In this document: positions 25,350-33,866 of the stretch, piece by piece | How positions within the stretch are numbered: the stretch's first letter is position 1 | Layout: every line of letters begins with the position of its first letter | DNA from: Bacteroidales bacterium | GTDB taxonomy: Bacteria > Bacteroidota > Bacteroidia > Bacteroidales > Tenuifilaceae | Assembly: GCA_013141385.1 (NCBI GenBank) | Contig: JABFRB010000002.1 | Location: 310,001 to 374,000 of the forward strand | Direction: 5' to 3' | Length of the DNA: 64,000 nt | Made by a program: the position numbers and the translations under genes | The notes under the pieces: model-generated | The model's input: the letters and a program-made list of their open reading frames with translations, nothing else | Told to the model about the DNA's origin: nothing | The model's database searches: none

Positions 25350-25359
25350 ATTTTATTCG

Positions 25360-25367
25360 TATTTTTG
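25360..25367 (+). promoter_or_regulatory. candidate -7 element for prmC-recX
   Basis: TATTTTTG matches TAnnTTTG and lies 25 bases before the prmC start, in the short gap between the divergent ribD and prmC genes. Confidence 0.5.
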
Positions 25368-25392
25368 TAATAGTAAATTATCTAAATGAAAG

Positions 25393-26253
25393 ATGAAAAA
25401 ATACTCAGCATTAAGTCTTTTCCACGAAATAGCCTTTTTGCTTAAGAATGAATTCCCATCTCAGGAAATTCAATCACTTCAAAAAATTATCTTCGAAAAA
25501 AAGTTGGGTTTACCCCTTCACAAAATTTATCTAAATCCTTCTGCTATAATAAACCTTCAAGATGCTGAGATAATTATTGACATCGTTTCACAGCTAAAAT
25601 TACAAAAGCCTATCCAATATATACTCGGCGAAGCCGATTTTTTTGGATTAATCTTTACCGTAACACCTGATGTGCTAATTCCTCGCCAAGAAACAGAGGA
25701 GTTAGTTGACTGGATTATTAAATCTACTGGACAAAATTCCAACTCGATTCTTGATATAGGTACTGGAAGCGGGTGTATTGCAATTAGCCTTGCAGCAAAT
25801 CTTAAAAAATCTCAGGTTACTGCAATAGATATTTCACTATCGGCGCTAGACGTAGCAAAAAAAAATGCGAGTAAGAATAGCGTACTTGTTGATTTTCATA
25901 CTATAGATATTCTTGATTTTAATAATTCTATTCCAAATACTCCATTCGATATAATAGTAAGCAATCCTCCATACGTCCGTGAATCAGAAAAAGCGATTAT
26001 GAAAACTAATGTACTTGATCATGAACCTAGTGCTGCATTGTTTGTTGACGATAATAATCCACTTGTCTTTTATAGCACTATTGCAAAAAGAGTGAATGAA
26101 TTACTTAAACCCGGAGGGGTGATCTATTGCGAAATAAATGAGGCTTTTGGTAAAGAATTATTTCAACTATTCAGCCAAAATGGGTTTAAAAAAGTTGAGA
26201 TTCGAAAAGATTTGAATGGAAAGGATCGTATGCTAAAAGCAAGCACGAAATGA
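25393..26253 (+). CDS. prmC: peptide chain release factor N5-glutamine methyltransferase PrmC
   Basis: A 286-residue S-adenosylmethionine-dependent enzyme that methylates the glutamine of the GGQ motif in release factors. The N-terminal helical domain is followed by QYILGEADFFGLIFTV, the family hinge. The methyltransferase domain then shows LDIGTGSGCIAISLA as motif I and the catalytic NPPY motif in IVSNPPYVRESE. The C-terminal GKDRMLKA is also typical. The stop overlaps the recX start by four bases (ATGA), so the two genes form an operon with translational coupling. Confidence 0.95.
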   Translation: MKKYSALSLFHEIAFLLKNEFPSQEIQSLQKIIFEKKLGLPLHKIYLNPSAIINLQDAEIIIDIVSQLKLQKPIQYILGEADFFGLIFTVTPDVLIPRQETEELVDWIIKSTGQNSNSILDIGTGSGCIAISLAANLKKSQVTAIDISLSALDVAKKNASKNSVLVDFHTIDILDFNNSIPNTPFDIIVSNPPYVRESEKAIMKTNVLDHEPSAALFVDDNNPLVFYSTIAKRVNELLKPGGVIYCEINEAFGKELFQLFSQNGFKKVEIRKDLNGKDRMLKASTK

Positions 26254-26720
26254 TACAGAGTAAAGCATTAACATTCGAGAAGGCCACCCAAAGAGCACAG
26301 TTTCTATGCGCTCGACAGGAAAGATGTTCATACGATATTATGGTTAAATTGCGACAATGGCAGATTCAACCCCATGATATTGAAAAAATCATTGCAAATC
26401 TTTCCGAAAATAATTTCATTAACGATAAGCGTTATGCCAGTATGTTTGCTTGCGATAAAAGCAAGTTCAATAAATGGGGTCCAATAAAGATTGCTCAAGC
26501 GTTAAGGGCAAAACGTATTTCAGAAATTGTTATTAAAGAATCACTAGCAGGTTTAGAATCGAAGGAGGATGAGAATACATTAATCGATATTTTAAATAAG
26601 AAAGCTAGTAGCATTAAATCAAAATCACCCTCGGATTTAAAAGCAAAACTAATACGATTCGGGGTTTCAAGAGGGTTTGAATATGGACGAATTATTGAGA
26701 TTATAAATAAGCATTATTAA
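26250..26720 (+). CDS. recX: regulatory protein RecX
   Basis: A 156-residue helical-repeat protein that modulates RecA filaments. Family features are CARQERCSYDIMVKLRQW near the N-terminus, NLSENNFINDKRYASMFA in the second three-helix unit and KWGPIKIAQALRAKRIS in the third. Length is normal. The start overlaps the end of prmC. recA is not in this window. Confidence 0.93.
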   Translation: MIQSKALTFEKATQRAQFLCARQERCSYDIMVKLRQWQIQPHDIEKIIANLSENNFINDKRYASMFACDKSKFNKWGPIKIAQALRAKRISEIVIKESLAGLESKEDENTLIDILNKKASSIKSKSPSDLKAKLIRFGVSRGFEYGRIIEIINKHY

Positions 26721-26785
26721 TAAATCTTGTTTTGCAAGAAAACCTAAGTCCTAACTAAAATACTGTTATCAAAACAAAACTTGAT

Positions 26786-27151
26786 ATGAAAAACGAAAAA
26801 TTGATATTAGTTGCTGATGACTCACGTACTTCAAGACTTTTTATTTGTTCTTTTTTGGAAAGTGCTGGTTACAAAACCATTCAAGTAGAAAATGGGCTTG
26901 AGGCTATTGAAAAATCAATAGAACAAAAACCAATCTGTATTTTCCTTGATCTTCTGATGCCAGGAATGGATGGGTTTGAGGTGCTTAAGAAGTTAAAAGA
27001 GCTAAAATCTGATATTCCTATCATTGTTCTTTCTGCGGATATTCAAGAAGTGGTTAAGAACGAATGTTATGAATATGGTGCAAAAGCTTTTTTAAGTAAA
27101 CCATTTAAGAAAGAAGACCTTATTGACACTCTTTTAAGGGTTGTAAAATAG
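26786..27151 (+). CDS. CheY-like single-domain response regulator
   Basis: A 121-residue receiver domain with no output domain. Asp11 and Asp12 form the metal site, Asp55 in LDLLMPGMDG is the phosphoacceptor, Ser83 in VLSAD takes the Thr/Ser position, and Lys105 in LSKPF is the invariant lysine. It heads a three-gene set: the next gene, 6 bp away, is a CheC-type phosphatase, and the third a histidine kinase. The simplest reading is that the kinase phosphorylates this protein and CheC dephosphorylates it. The output target is unknown because no flagellar motor or chemotaxis receptor genes are present. Confidence 0.93.
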   Translation: MKNEKLILVADDSRTSRLFICSFLESAGYKTIQVENGLEAIEKSIEQKPICIFLDLLMPGMDGFEVLKKLKELKSDIPIIVLSADIQEVVKNECYEYGAKAFLSKPFKKEDLIDTLLRVVK

Positions 27152-27157
27152 GCTTAT

Positions 27158-27754
27158 ATGAAACTATCAGAAGATCAGGTTGATTATCTCAAAGAGATAA
27201 TAAATATAGGTATTGGAAGAAGTGCTAACGCCCTAAATAAAATAGTAAAGAACAGGGTGACGCTTAAAGTTCCTATTCTACAAATAATAACTTTTCAAGA
27301 ATTTAATAGTAGGCTTGAAAGTTCAACTGGTAATCTTCTTTCAATTGTTTCGATGGATTTTAAAGGAGATCTTTCTGGCAAAGTAGAATTAGTATTTCCA
27401 TCTCCAAGTGCTGTGAAAATAGTAGATATTCTTACCGATAAGGCATACAATGATCTAGAAATGGATCAGCTTCGCTCTAGTACATTGAATGAGGTAGGTA
27501 ATATTGTTTTAAATTCCTTGATCGGCACTCTTGGAAATCTTTTAAAAACCAGATTTAGATTCTCAATTCCTAGGTTTAAAGAGTGCGCTATAAATGAAGT
27601 AACTAGAGCCAACTGCTCTTCAGATTATTTTATTTATGCCGAAACTCATTTTTCTGTTAATGATATCAACATTGATGGTCGTTTTACTTTATTCCTCGAA
27701 CCTCAATCACATGAACACTTCATTGAACTTCTCAACAAATCAATGAATTTTTAG
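27158..27754 (+). CDS. CheC-family CheY-P phosphatase
   Basis: A 198-residue protein with both CheC active sites intact. Each fits the published pattern (D/S)-x3-E-x2-N-x22-P exactly. The first is Asp9, Glu13, Asn16 and Pro39. The second lies in SSTLNEVGN, with the matching proline at the end of FRFSIP. In chemotactic bacteria CheC removes phosphate from CheY-P and can bind CheD; no cheD or receptor genes are seen here. Position between a CheY-like regulator and a PAS kinase makes the regulator its likely substrate. A kinase-linked CheC outside a chemotaxis locus is unusual. Confidence 0.88.
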   Translation: MKLSEDQVDYLKEIINIGIGRSANALNKIVKNRVTLKVPILQIITFQEFNSRLESSTGNLLSIVSMDFKGDLSGKVELVFPSPSAVKIVDILTDKAYNDLEMDQLRSSTLNEVGNIVLNSLIGTLGNLLKTRFRFSIPRFKECAINEVTRANCSSDYFIYAETHFSVNDINIDGRFTLFLEPQSHEHFIELLNKSMNF

Positions 27755-27759
27755 TTTTT

Positions 27760-28944
27760 ATGGATTCAAATAAATTGGAGTACTCTCTTTTTGACTATAT
27801 CTCTGTTGGTGTTTGTATTATCAATAGAGATTATAGGGTTCAATTCTGGAATGAGTATATGGAAGCATATACTGGTTACAGTAGTAGTGAAATTATTAAT
27901 AAACCTCTTAACGAGTTCTTTCCTGCATTTGAAAATGAGAAATATCGTGATCTGGTTGAAAATGTTTTTATTGGATGGCCTCCAGTAATACTTTCTTCAA
28001 GGCTACATTCTCCCTTTTTCACTTTTAAAGAACAAGAAAATAAAGACAGGTTTCAAGATTTAACCATTGTCCCTATTCTAGTTCCTAATAGTGAAAGTTA
28101 TAATGCTATCATTACTGTTACGGATGTAACAGATATCACTAAAAAACTTGAAGAACAGAATACACTGTATCGCCAAGCGCAAGAAGAAATACGGATTAGA
28201 AAACAAATTCAGAAAAAACTAAGAGAATCAGAGAAGAACCTCAAAGAGTTAGTATTAACTAAGGATAAATTTTTCTCAATCATTGCGCATGATTTAATAA
28301 ACCCATTTAATGCGCTATTGGGTTTAAGTAATATTTTAATTTCTGGTTGTGAAGAAAAGGACTATGAAAAGGTAGAAGAGTGTAGTAATCTCATCAACAT
28401 ATCTACTGAAAGTGTATATGCACTACTAATCAATCTGCTTGACTGGTCAAGACTTCAGTTAGGAAAATTTCAACTTAACCCGGAGCAATTTAAAGTAGAA
28501 GAATCTATTGATAACATTATATCACAACTGATTAGTTCGGCTGACGGTAAGGAGATAACAATAATTAAGTACGTCCAACCATCATTAACAATTTTTGCAG
28601 ACAGGAATATGTTTAGCACAGTAATCAGGAATCTGCTTTCGAACGCTATTAAATTTTCATTTAGGAAAGGCAAGATAGAGATTAACGCCTCAATAGTTAA
28701 TAAAGATATGATAGTCGCCATTTCTGATACTGGCATAGGTATGACTCAGGATGATATTAAGCATCTATTCAAAATTGACTCTAATGCTTCATCTCCAGGA
28801 ACTGAAAAGGAAAGAGGAACTGGGCTTGGATTAATTCTATGCAAAGAATTTATAGATCAGCATAAAGGTAAGATTTGGGTTGAAAGCGAAATTGGTAAAG
28901 GTTCTACTTTTTGCTTTAGCCTACCAATCCACGAACATCTTTAG
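27760..28944 (+). CDS. PAS-domain sensor histidine kinase
   Basis: A 394-residue soluble kinase with no membrane segment. A PAS domain fills residues 1-125 (VGVCIINRDYRVQFWN, then TVTDVTDITKK). A coiled-coil linker follows, then the HisKA box FSIIAHDLINPFNALLG with His177 as phosphorylation site. The ATPase domain has an N box (NLLSNAIKFSF), a G1 box (DTGIGM) and a G2 box (GTGLGL), and ends in GKGSTFCFSLPI. It closes the CheY-CheC-kinase set with gaps of 5-6 bp between genes. The cytoplasmic PAS domain suggests sensing of an internal redox, gas or ligand signal; the ligand cannot be read from sequence. Confidence 0.93.
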   Translation: MDSNKLEYSLFDYISVGVCIINRDYRVQFWNEYMEAYTGYSSSEIINKPLNEFFPAFENEKYRDLVENVFIGWPPVILSSRLHSPFFTFKEQENKDRFQDLTIVPILVPNSESYNAIITVTDVTDITKKLEEQNTLYRQAQEEIRIRKQIQKKLRESEKNLKELVLTKDKFFSIIAHDLINPFNALLGLSNILISGCEEKDYEKVEECSNLINISTESVYALLINLLDWSRLQLGKFQLNPEQFKVEESIDNIISQLISSADGKEITIIKYVQPSLTIFADRNMFSTVIRNLLSNAIKFSFRKGKIEINASIVNKDMIVAISDTGIGMTQDDIKHLFKIDSNASSPGTEKERGTGLGLILCKEFIDQHKGKIWVESEIGKGSTFCFSLPIHEHL

Positions 28945-28989
28945 TTTCTTTAACTCGCATGATTCGCAGTTTAGTTTCATTTTTTCTAG

Positions 28990-28997
28990 TATATTTG
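28990..28997 (+). promoter_or_regulatory. candidate -7 element before the TerC-family gene
   Basis: TATATTTG matches TAnnTTTG and would give a leader of roughly 100 bases. That leader is very AT-rich, and I see no yybP-ykoY-like manganese riboswitch in it. Confidence 0.45.
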
Positions 28998-29105
28998 CAC
29001 TGTTTTTTGTTTGAGAAAAATGGAGTGAATTATATCAAATATTATTAGAATAATATAAAACACATTTCATTCAATCAGATTATTATATATATAAATCATT
29101 ATAAT

Positions 29106-30041
29106 ATGGTTGTAAACGCTACAATTTGGATTGGTTTCATAATTTTTGTATTATTGATGCTGGCCTTGGATCTTTTTGTATTCAATCGCAAACCACACGA
29201 AATTAAAATAAAAGAAGCCCTTTTATGGAGCGGTTTCTGGATCGCTCTAGCTTTACTTTTCAACTATGGTGTTTTCATCTGGTTTGGAAAAGAGAAAGCA
29301 ATAGAGTTTCTTACAGCATACATAGTAGAAGAATCGCTGAGCATTGATAATTTGTTTGTTTTTATATTGATCCTCAGATTTTTTGATATAAAACCACAGC
29401 ATCAGCATAGAATTCTTTTCTGGGGAATAATTGGTGCGATTATTTTAAGGGCTATTTTCATTATTGCTGGAATTGCTCTGATTGGTATGTTCCATTGGAT
29501 TATTTACATATTTGGTGTTTTTCTAATTTTTACTGGAGCAAAAATACCTTTTGAAAAGGATAAGAAGTTAGAACCCGATAAGAACATAATGGTGCGGCTT
29601 TTTAAAAAATTTATGCCGGTAAGTAATAATACTGAAAAAGGAAAGTTATTCATTAGAGCAAATTATAAAACCTATGCAACTCCTCTCTTTATTGCTCTTA
29701 TAATGATTGAATTTTCTGATCTAATATTTGCGGTTGATTCAATCCCTGCAGTGCTTGCGATATCAAATGATCCTTTTATAGTTTATACATCTAATGTTTT
29801 TGCAATATTAGGTCTTCGCTCACTATACTTTGCCCTTGCAGTAATGGTCGGTTATTTCCGCTATCTAAAATTTGGTCTATCGGCAATTCTTATCTTTGTA
29901 GGTACTAAAATGTGCATATCTGGTTACTATAAAATCCCAACAGTTCCATCTCTTCTGGTCATTATTTCGCTAATTTTGATAGCAGTCCTAGCATCACTTG
30001 TGATAAAAGAGGAAAATTCTAATGAAAATAGTTTAGGCTGA
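29106..30041 (+). CDS. TerC/Alx family integral membrane protein
   Basis: A 311-residue protein with about nine membrane segments, of the TerC family. Conserved family segments include WSGFWIALALLFNYGVF, the YIVEESLSIDNLFVFILI motif with its acidic residues, and the second acidic helix IEFSDLIFAVDSIPAVLAIS. TerC/Alx proteins are linked to export or homeostasis of manganese and calcium and to metallation of exported proteins. That the window also carries an MntH uptake transporter fits a manganese theme, but the two genes are not adjacent. The gene ends in a short hairpin without a T tract and converges on the transpeptidase cluster. Confidence 0.9.
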   Translation: MVVNATIWIGFIIFVLLMLALDLFVFNRKPHEIKIKEALLWSGFWIALALLFNYGVFIWFGKEKAIEFLTAYIVEESLSIDNLFVFILILRFFDIKPQHQHRILFWGIIGAIILRAIFIIAGIALIGMFHWIIYIFGVFLIFTGAKIPFEKDKKLEPDKNIMVRLFKKFMPVSNNTEKGKLFIRANYKTYATPLFIALIMIEFSDLIFAVDSIPAVLAISNDPFIVYTSNVFAILGLRSLYFALAVMVGYFRYLKFGLSAILIFVGTKMCISGYYKIPTVPSLLVIISLILIAVLASLVIKEENSNENSLG

Positions 30042-30102
30042 AATAGCCTAAAGAGGCTGTGAAAATGTGGGTGAAAACTGATTTAGATATTAAGGCATTT
30101 AA

Positions 30103-30903
30103 TTACCAGAATACTGTTATTAACCCTTTTTTAGGAATTGCCCTGTAAATAATCTTTGCATCTTTTTTCGGCATTCGAATCTTGATATATAAACGATACT
30201 CAGGAATCTCAAAAGCAGTAATTCGCCTTAATGCTTCCAAAGTATTTTTTATCCTATCAGTCAAATCAAATAATACTTGGCTATAAACATCTTTAAACTT
30301 GTCATTCTCCTCCTGGTAAACGAATAGCCTAATCCCATTATTCAACTCTAAGATATAATTTACAGGTTCAAAACCAGATGTATCTGGTATTTCATTGGGT
30401 TTGTATTCAGAAGTATCCTTTGGTGCCATTTTTACCATTAAAGGGATTTTCTTGATAGTTGCTGTATCTTTAACAATGTTCAAAGGTGATGATAGCATTG
30501 ATGAAACTGCATAGGAGTTTGCTTTATTAAATGCCTTGCAAATTCGTTGAAAACTTATTTTTGTTTTATGAACCACCACTCCGTTTATTTCCAAAAAAGC
30601 TAAACTATCCTTAAAATTAAGAGTTAACCCTATGGAATCGGATTCAGCCATAGCTACTCTTGATTGAATGTAAGCTTTCTCCTTTTGAATTTCCACAAAT
30701 GATGAGTCAGTAAAGAATCTTTCATCAATCGTGGTCTTTTCAATTTGTTTAAAACTATAGTTATTATTGATTTCGGAAATTTTTTTGGATGTGCTAATCA
30801 ATGACATTACTGTGTAGTAAAGCATAGATGCAATAACTATAAAACTCAAGCCGAATAGGATGATTTTTTTTACAGCGGAAGTTCTTTTCCTGTTTTTTTC
30901 CAT
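30103..30903 (-). CDS. membrane-anchored protein of unknown function in L,D-transpeptidase cluster
   Basis: 266 residues with one N-terminal membrane anchor (IILFGLSFIVIASMLYYTVM) after a basic start, and the rest extracytoplasmic, with alternating helices and strands. I do not recognise a family. It is the last gene of a minus-strand run with two L,D-transpeptidases; the gap to the upstream gene is 15 bp, so it is almost certainly co-transcribed and likely works in the same envelope process. No catalytic motif is evident. Confidence 0.75.
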   Translation of the reverse strand: MEKNRKRTSAVKKIILFGLSFIVIASMLYYTVMSLISTSKKISEINNNYSFKQIEKTTIDERFFTDSSFVEIQKEKAYIQSRVAMAESDSIGLTLNFKDSLAFLEINGVVVHKTKISFQRICKAFNKANSYAVSSMLSSPLNIVKDTATIKKIPLMVKMAPKDTSEYKPNEIPDTSGFEPVNYILELNNGIRLFVYQEENDKFKDVYSQVLFDLTDRIKNTLEALRRITAFEIPEYRLYIKIRMPKKDAKIIYRAIPKKGLITVFW

Positions 30904-30918
30904 ACTTTCCTACCAGTA

Positions 30919-31698
30919 TCAGTATATATAAACCTTAGAACCAAAATCAAGTGTTTTATAAATAACAGCCAAATCATCATCATTCAAACGAATACATCCA
31001 TGGGTAACAGGCATTCCTAGGAATCTTTTATAAATGGTTCCATGTATCATATAACCATTTCCGATATCAAGTGCATAATCACCCAGAACGCCATACTCAA
31101 ACCTTGAATCATCATTCGCAGAGGGAATTGGTAAACCTTCTTCAACAAAAGCCCAGTCTGGTTTTTTCCAAACAGGGTCAATCATTTTACTATTGATTCT
31201 AAATTTACCCCTAGGCGTTTTAAATATCCATTTTTGGGATCCTTCGGTTAATAGTAATATATAACTTCCTGAACTGCAGAATCCCTCACGAACCATCTTT
31301 TTGTTTTTATAAAGGTAAAATCGATTATTTGTTGTACTAATAACAATATATGGTTGATTTGGTGTGAAAGCATTTAGTTTATTCGACACTTTTAAAAGTT
31401 CCTTCTCTATTAAACTGATTTGCTTCTTATAGGAGGCTTCGCTTTTAAATTCTTTATCGTTGAGTTCAATGCGATTTCTACCTTTACCCAATTCTTGTAT
31501 TCCGGGAACAACATATAGAACAAATAATATCATTAAGGGTACTATAAAAACAGCAAGAATAATAATTAAAAAAACTCTAATAACTCTTTTAAATCTACTT
31601 CTTTGCTTCTTATCAACACCTTCCTCGAGCCCCACAGAAATAACCTCTTCGATTTTTTCTTCAGGTATTAACTCCAAATTACTACACTTATCTTCCAT
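30919..31698 (-). CDS. L,D-transpeptidase (YkuD domain), membrane-anchored
   Basis: A 259-residue protein with an acidic cytoplasmic tail, one membrane segment near residues 40-62, a helical linker (ELLKVSNKLNAF) and a YkuD catalytic domain. That domain starts at YIVISTTNNRFYLYKN and ends with the active site in HGTIY and VTHGCIRLNDDD, where the Cys is the nucleophile and the His its partner. L,D-transpeptidases make 3-3 peptidoglycan cross-links or attach proteins to peptidoglycan. It sits 9 bp from a second, different L,D-transpeptidase in the same orientation. Confidence 0.93.
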   Translation of the reverse strand: MEDKCSNLELIPEEKIEEVISVGLEEGVDKKQRSRFKRVIRVFLIIILAVFIVPLMILFVLYVVPGIQELGKGRNRIELNDKEFKSEASYKKQISLIEKELLKVSNKLNAFTPNQPYIVISTTNNRFYLYKNKKMVREGFCSSGSYILLLTEGSQKWIFKTPRGKFRINSKMIDPVWKKPDWAFVEEGLPIPSANDDSRFEYGVLGDYALDIGNGYMIHGTIYKRFLGMPVTHGCIRLNDDDLAVIYKTLDFGSKVYIY

Positions 31699-31707
31699 TT
31701 CGTTAAA

Positions 31708-32814
31708 TTATCGGGTAAGAATCTGTTGAAGGCTTTTAATCGAGCCAACAATTGTAACAGGTGTTCCTACATTTGCAATCCTGTAAATAACCTCCATCTC
31801 TGAATCCTCCAAAGCTATACACCCTTCAGTCCAATCAACCCCTTTTCCTCCGCTTCCATGTATTTCAATTCCGCCACCTATCTTAGCTGTTTTAGGTATT
31901 ATCCCCCTTGATTTTTCAAGATTGAAACGCTGCTTATCTTCATCGTTCGGGTAATTAATTAAGAGAGCATTATTATACTTTGTACCCGAAAATTTGTTGA
32001 TTATCTTGTACATCCCTTCTGGAGTTGCTTTGTCTCCCATCTTCTTCTTATCTCCAATCCAATTCCTACCAAGTTCTACGTCAAACTCATACTTTTTGGT
32101 TCCTTTATGGTAAACAAAGCACTTTCTTGACAATTTATCAACGATTATAGCATAATCTTGGTTTTTCTTTGATTCTTTAATCGCCGATTCTGCCCATTTT
32201 TTCCATCGCGGGTAGGATTTCAGATATTGTTCAAGGTCCGAGTAAGCTTCCTCATAGGCAGATGACAGCAAATCTTCGGCATTATTTAACTTTTTGTTAG
32301 CCAACAAAAATTGTCCCTTTTCAAAATCAATCTCCCCCTCTTTTAATTGAAACCTTCCTTTTGATATAGAATTTCTAACATCTGTAGGTAAAGGGTAACG
32401 ATTAAAGTAAGAGTTTATATCTTCAACGAGTTTATTTAAAACCTCTATTTTATCTTTGAGTTTTACTTTATATGAGTTCAAGCTTAACGTTGATGTTTCA
32501 CCAGCCCGTTCTGACTTCTTAATTGCAAGTTTGGCAAAACTTGAAACTTTATTGTAATTTCTAAAGTAAATAAATTTGGCATTTTCTTTTTGCCAATTTA
32601 CCATAGCAGAATCATAATTTGCTTTTGCCTCTCTATATATATCGTTTGAATAAGTATCTGCTCTATTTTTGAAGGCCTTTGATAAGGCTACTCTGGCTTT
32701 TTTAACTTCCTTTATTGGGGGGTGGGGAAATTTTATAATAAGTAAATAAACGATTAACGTAATAAAACCAACTACAGCAAATAAAACCAATAGTTTAACA
32801 TAAATTGTTCTCAT
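31708..32814 (-). CDS. L,D-transpeptidase with N-terminal helical domain
   Basis: 368 residues: an N-terminal membrane anchor (LLVLFAVVGFITLIVYLLII), about 170 residues of charged helices (for example YREAKANYDSAMVNWQKE and YEEAYSDLEQYLKSYP), then a YkuD-type domain. The active site reads IEIHGSGG and DWTEGCIALED, with Cys in the TEGC context. The helical part resembles, in style and spacing, that of the lipoprotein encoded just upstream; this is a visual judgement and not an alignment. A terminator stands between that lipoprotein gene and this one, so the two may be transcribed at different levels. Role: cross-linking or protein anchoring on peptidoglycan. Confidence 0.9.
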   Translation of the reverse strand: MRTIYVKLLVLFAVVGFITLIVYLLIIKFPHPPIKEVKKARVALSKAFKNRADTYSNDIYREAKANYDSAMVNWQKENAKFIYFRNYNKVSSFAKLAIKKSERAGETSTLSLNSYKVKLKDKIEVLNKLVEDINSYFNRYPLPTDVRNSISKGRFQLKEGEIDFEKGQFLLANKKLNNAEDLLSSAYEEAYSDLEQYLKSYPRWKKWAESAIKESKKNQDYAIIVDKLSRKCFVYHKGTKKYEFDVELGRNWIGDKKKMGDKATPEGMYKIINKFSGTKYNNALLINYPNDEDKQRFNLEKSRGIIPKTAKIGGGIEIHGSGGKGVDWTEGCIALEDSEMEVIYRIANVGTPVTIVGSIKSLQQILTR

Positions 32815-32840
32815 CTCAATCTAGATTCGCTTCTTTACAA

Positions 32841-32867
32841 AAATCCCCGAGCATTACCCGGGGATTT
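32841..32867 (-). terminator. terminator after the helical lipoprotein gene
   Basis: On the minus strand AAATCCCCG and CGGGGATTT pair around a nine-base loop, followed by T residues. It separates the lipoprotein gene from the transpeptidase genes. Confidence 0.7.
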
Positions 32868-32895
32868 GTATATTACACAAGTAATTAATTACTTA

Positions 32896-33492
32896 TTATC
32901 TTCTACCTTTAACTTTAGCAATAGCATCTTTTAATTCGGTATTGATGCCAGTAGCTCTTTCTTTAGCAGCTTTAATTTTGTTTAAAGCATCCATGTAAGC
33001 ACCTTTATCATAGATACCTTGAGCTTCAACAACAGAAGCGTCAATAGTAGCCATCTCGGTTTTAATTTGCTCTAGAACAGCAGCACCTTCTTTACCTCTA
33101 GGAGCTTTTTTGAAAAGTTTAGCGTTTTCTTCAATGATAGCTTTGATGTCAGTCATTGTAGTTTCAACTTCTTTCTTAACTTCTTCTTTCTTGGTAGCTG
33201 TATTTGCTACAAGTTGTTTAGTTTGGACTAATAAAGCCTCAAGTTTAATTTTAGCAGGACCAAATTTCTTGAAAAGTTTTGATTTTTGAACTTCAACATC
33301 AGCATTAATAGTTTTCATTGAATCTTGAACTGCTGCAAATTCAGTTGGTAAATAAATACCAGCCTCAACTTTTGCTGCACTGTCAATAGCTGCGTTTACA
33401 GCATTAATTTGTTCTTGTGGAACTTTTCCACAACTTGAAAGGAAAGCAACCATTACAATAGCTGCTAATCCCATTAAAACTTTGTTCTTCAT
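32896..33492 (-). CDS. helical lipoprotein next to L,D-transpeptidases
   Basis: A 198-residue lipoprotein. The signal peptide ends in the lipobox LSSC, with the lipidated Cys at residue 21. The mature part is Ala/Lys/Glu-rich and predicted fully helical (AAIDSAAKVEAGIYLPTEF, YMDALNKIKAAKERATGIN), comparable to DUF4398-like helical proteins. It ends KVKGRR. It has its own strong promoter and terminator, so it could be made in large amounts. The position beside two L,D-transpeptidases recalls the Lpp-anchoring systems of Proteobacteria, in which such enzymes link a helical lipoprotein to peptidoglycan. That function here is inference, and no C-terminal Lys-only end like that of Lpp is present. 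Confidence 0.85.
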   Translation of the reverse strand: MKNKVLMGLAAIVMVAFLSSCGKVPQEQINAVNAAIDSAAKVEAGIYLPTEFAAVQDSMKTINADVEVQKSKLFKKFGPAKIKLEALLVQTKQLVANTATKKEEVKKEVETTMTDIKAIIEENAKLFKKAPRGKEGAAVLEQIKTEMATIDASVVEAQGIYDKGAYMDALNKIKAAKERATGINTELKDAIAKVKGRR

Positions 33493-33866
33493 TTTCTAAT
33501 TTTTTAATACTTAGGTTTGTTTTCTACTATGGATTGAATTTTAAAATCTCTTTTGAGATAAACACGGCGCAAATGTATAAATATTAAAAGAAATAACAAT
33601 AACTTTTTTTAGTATAATTTATACATTGTGCTAAAAAAACTAGGCTAGAAGCCCTGTAATAATCTCTGCATTCCAGTTAATTACGGATTTATAGGAAGGT
33701 TTAAAAAAAATGCTTTTTCAAAAATTGATTAATGATTAGCTATTATTTTCAAGCCAATACAGTGATAAATATCTACAAATTGTAGAAATAGCACCGCTTT
33801 GTGACGAAAAATATTGATTTTAAAAATACCATAGAGATTCACAAAACTCTTTGGAGATATTTAAAA
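33493..33866. other. 374-base gap: lipoprotein promoter region, otherwise empty
   Basis: Holds the leader and promoter of the minus-strand lipoprotein in its left third. The remaining AT-rich part shows no convincing reading frame, RNA or repeat. Confidence 0.6.
33570..33600 (-). promoter_or_regulatory. Bacteroidota-type promoter of the helical lipoprotein
   Basis: On the minus strand the -7 element TACATTTG (33577-33570) is preceded after exactly 19 bases by ATTG, one base off the TTTG -33 consensus. A leader of about 70 bases follows. Confidence 0.6.

Noticed and set aside
28945-29105. Manganese (yybP-ykoY) riboswitch before the TerC-family gene
   Set aside because: The leader is too AT-rich and lacks the conserved loops of that riboswitch.
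30032-30052. Hairpin at the end of the TerC-family gene as terminator
   Set aside because: An eight-bp stem (TTTAGGCT/AGCCTAAA) that includes the stop codon but has no T tract after it.
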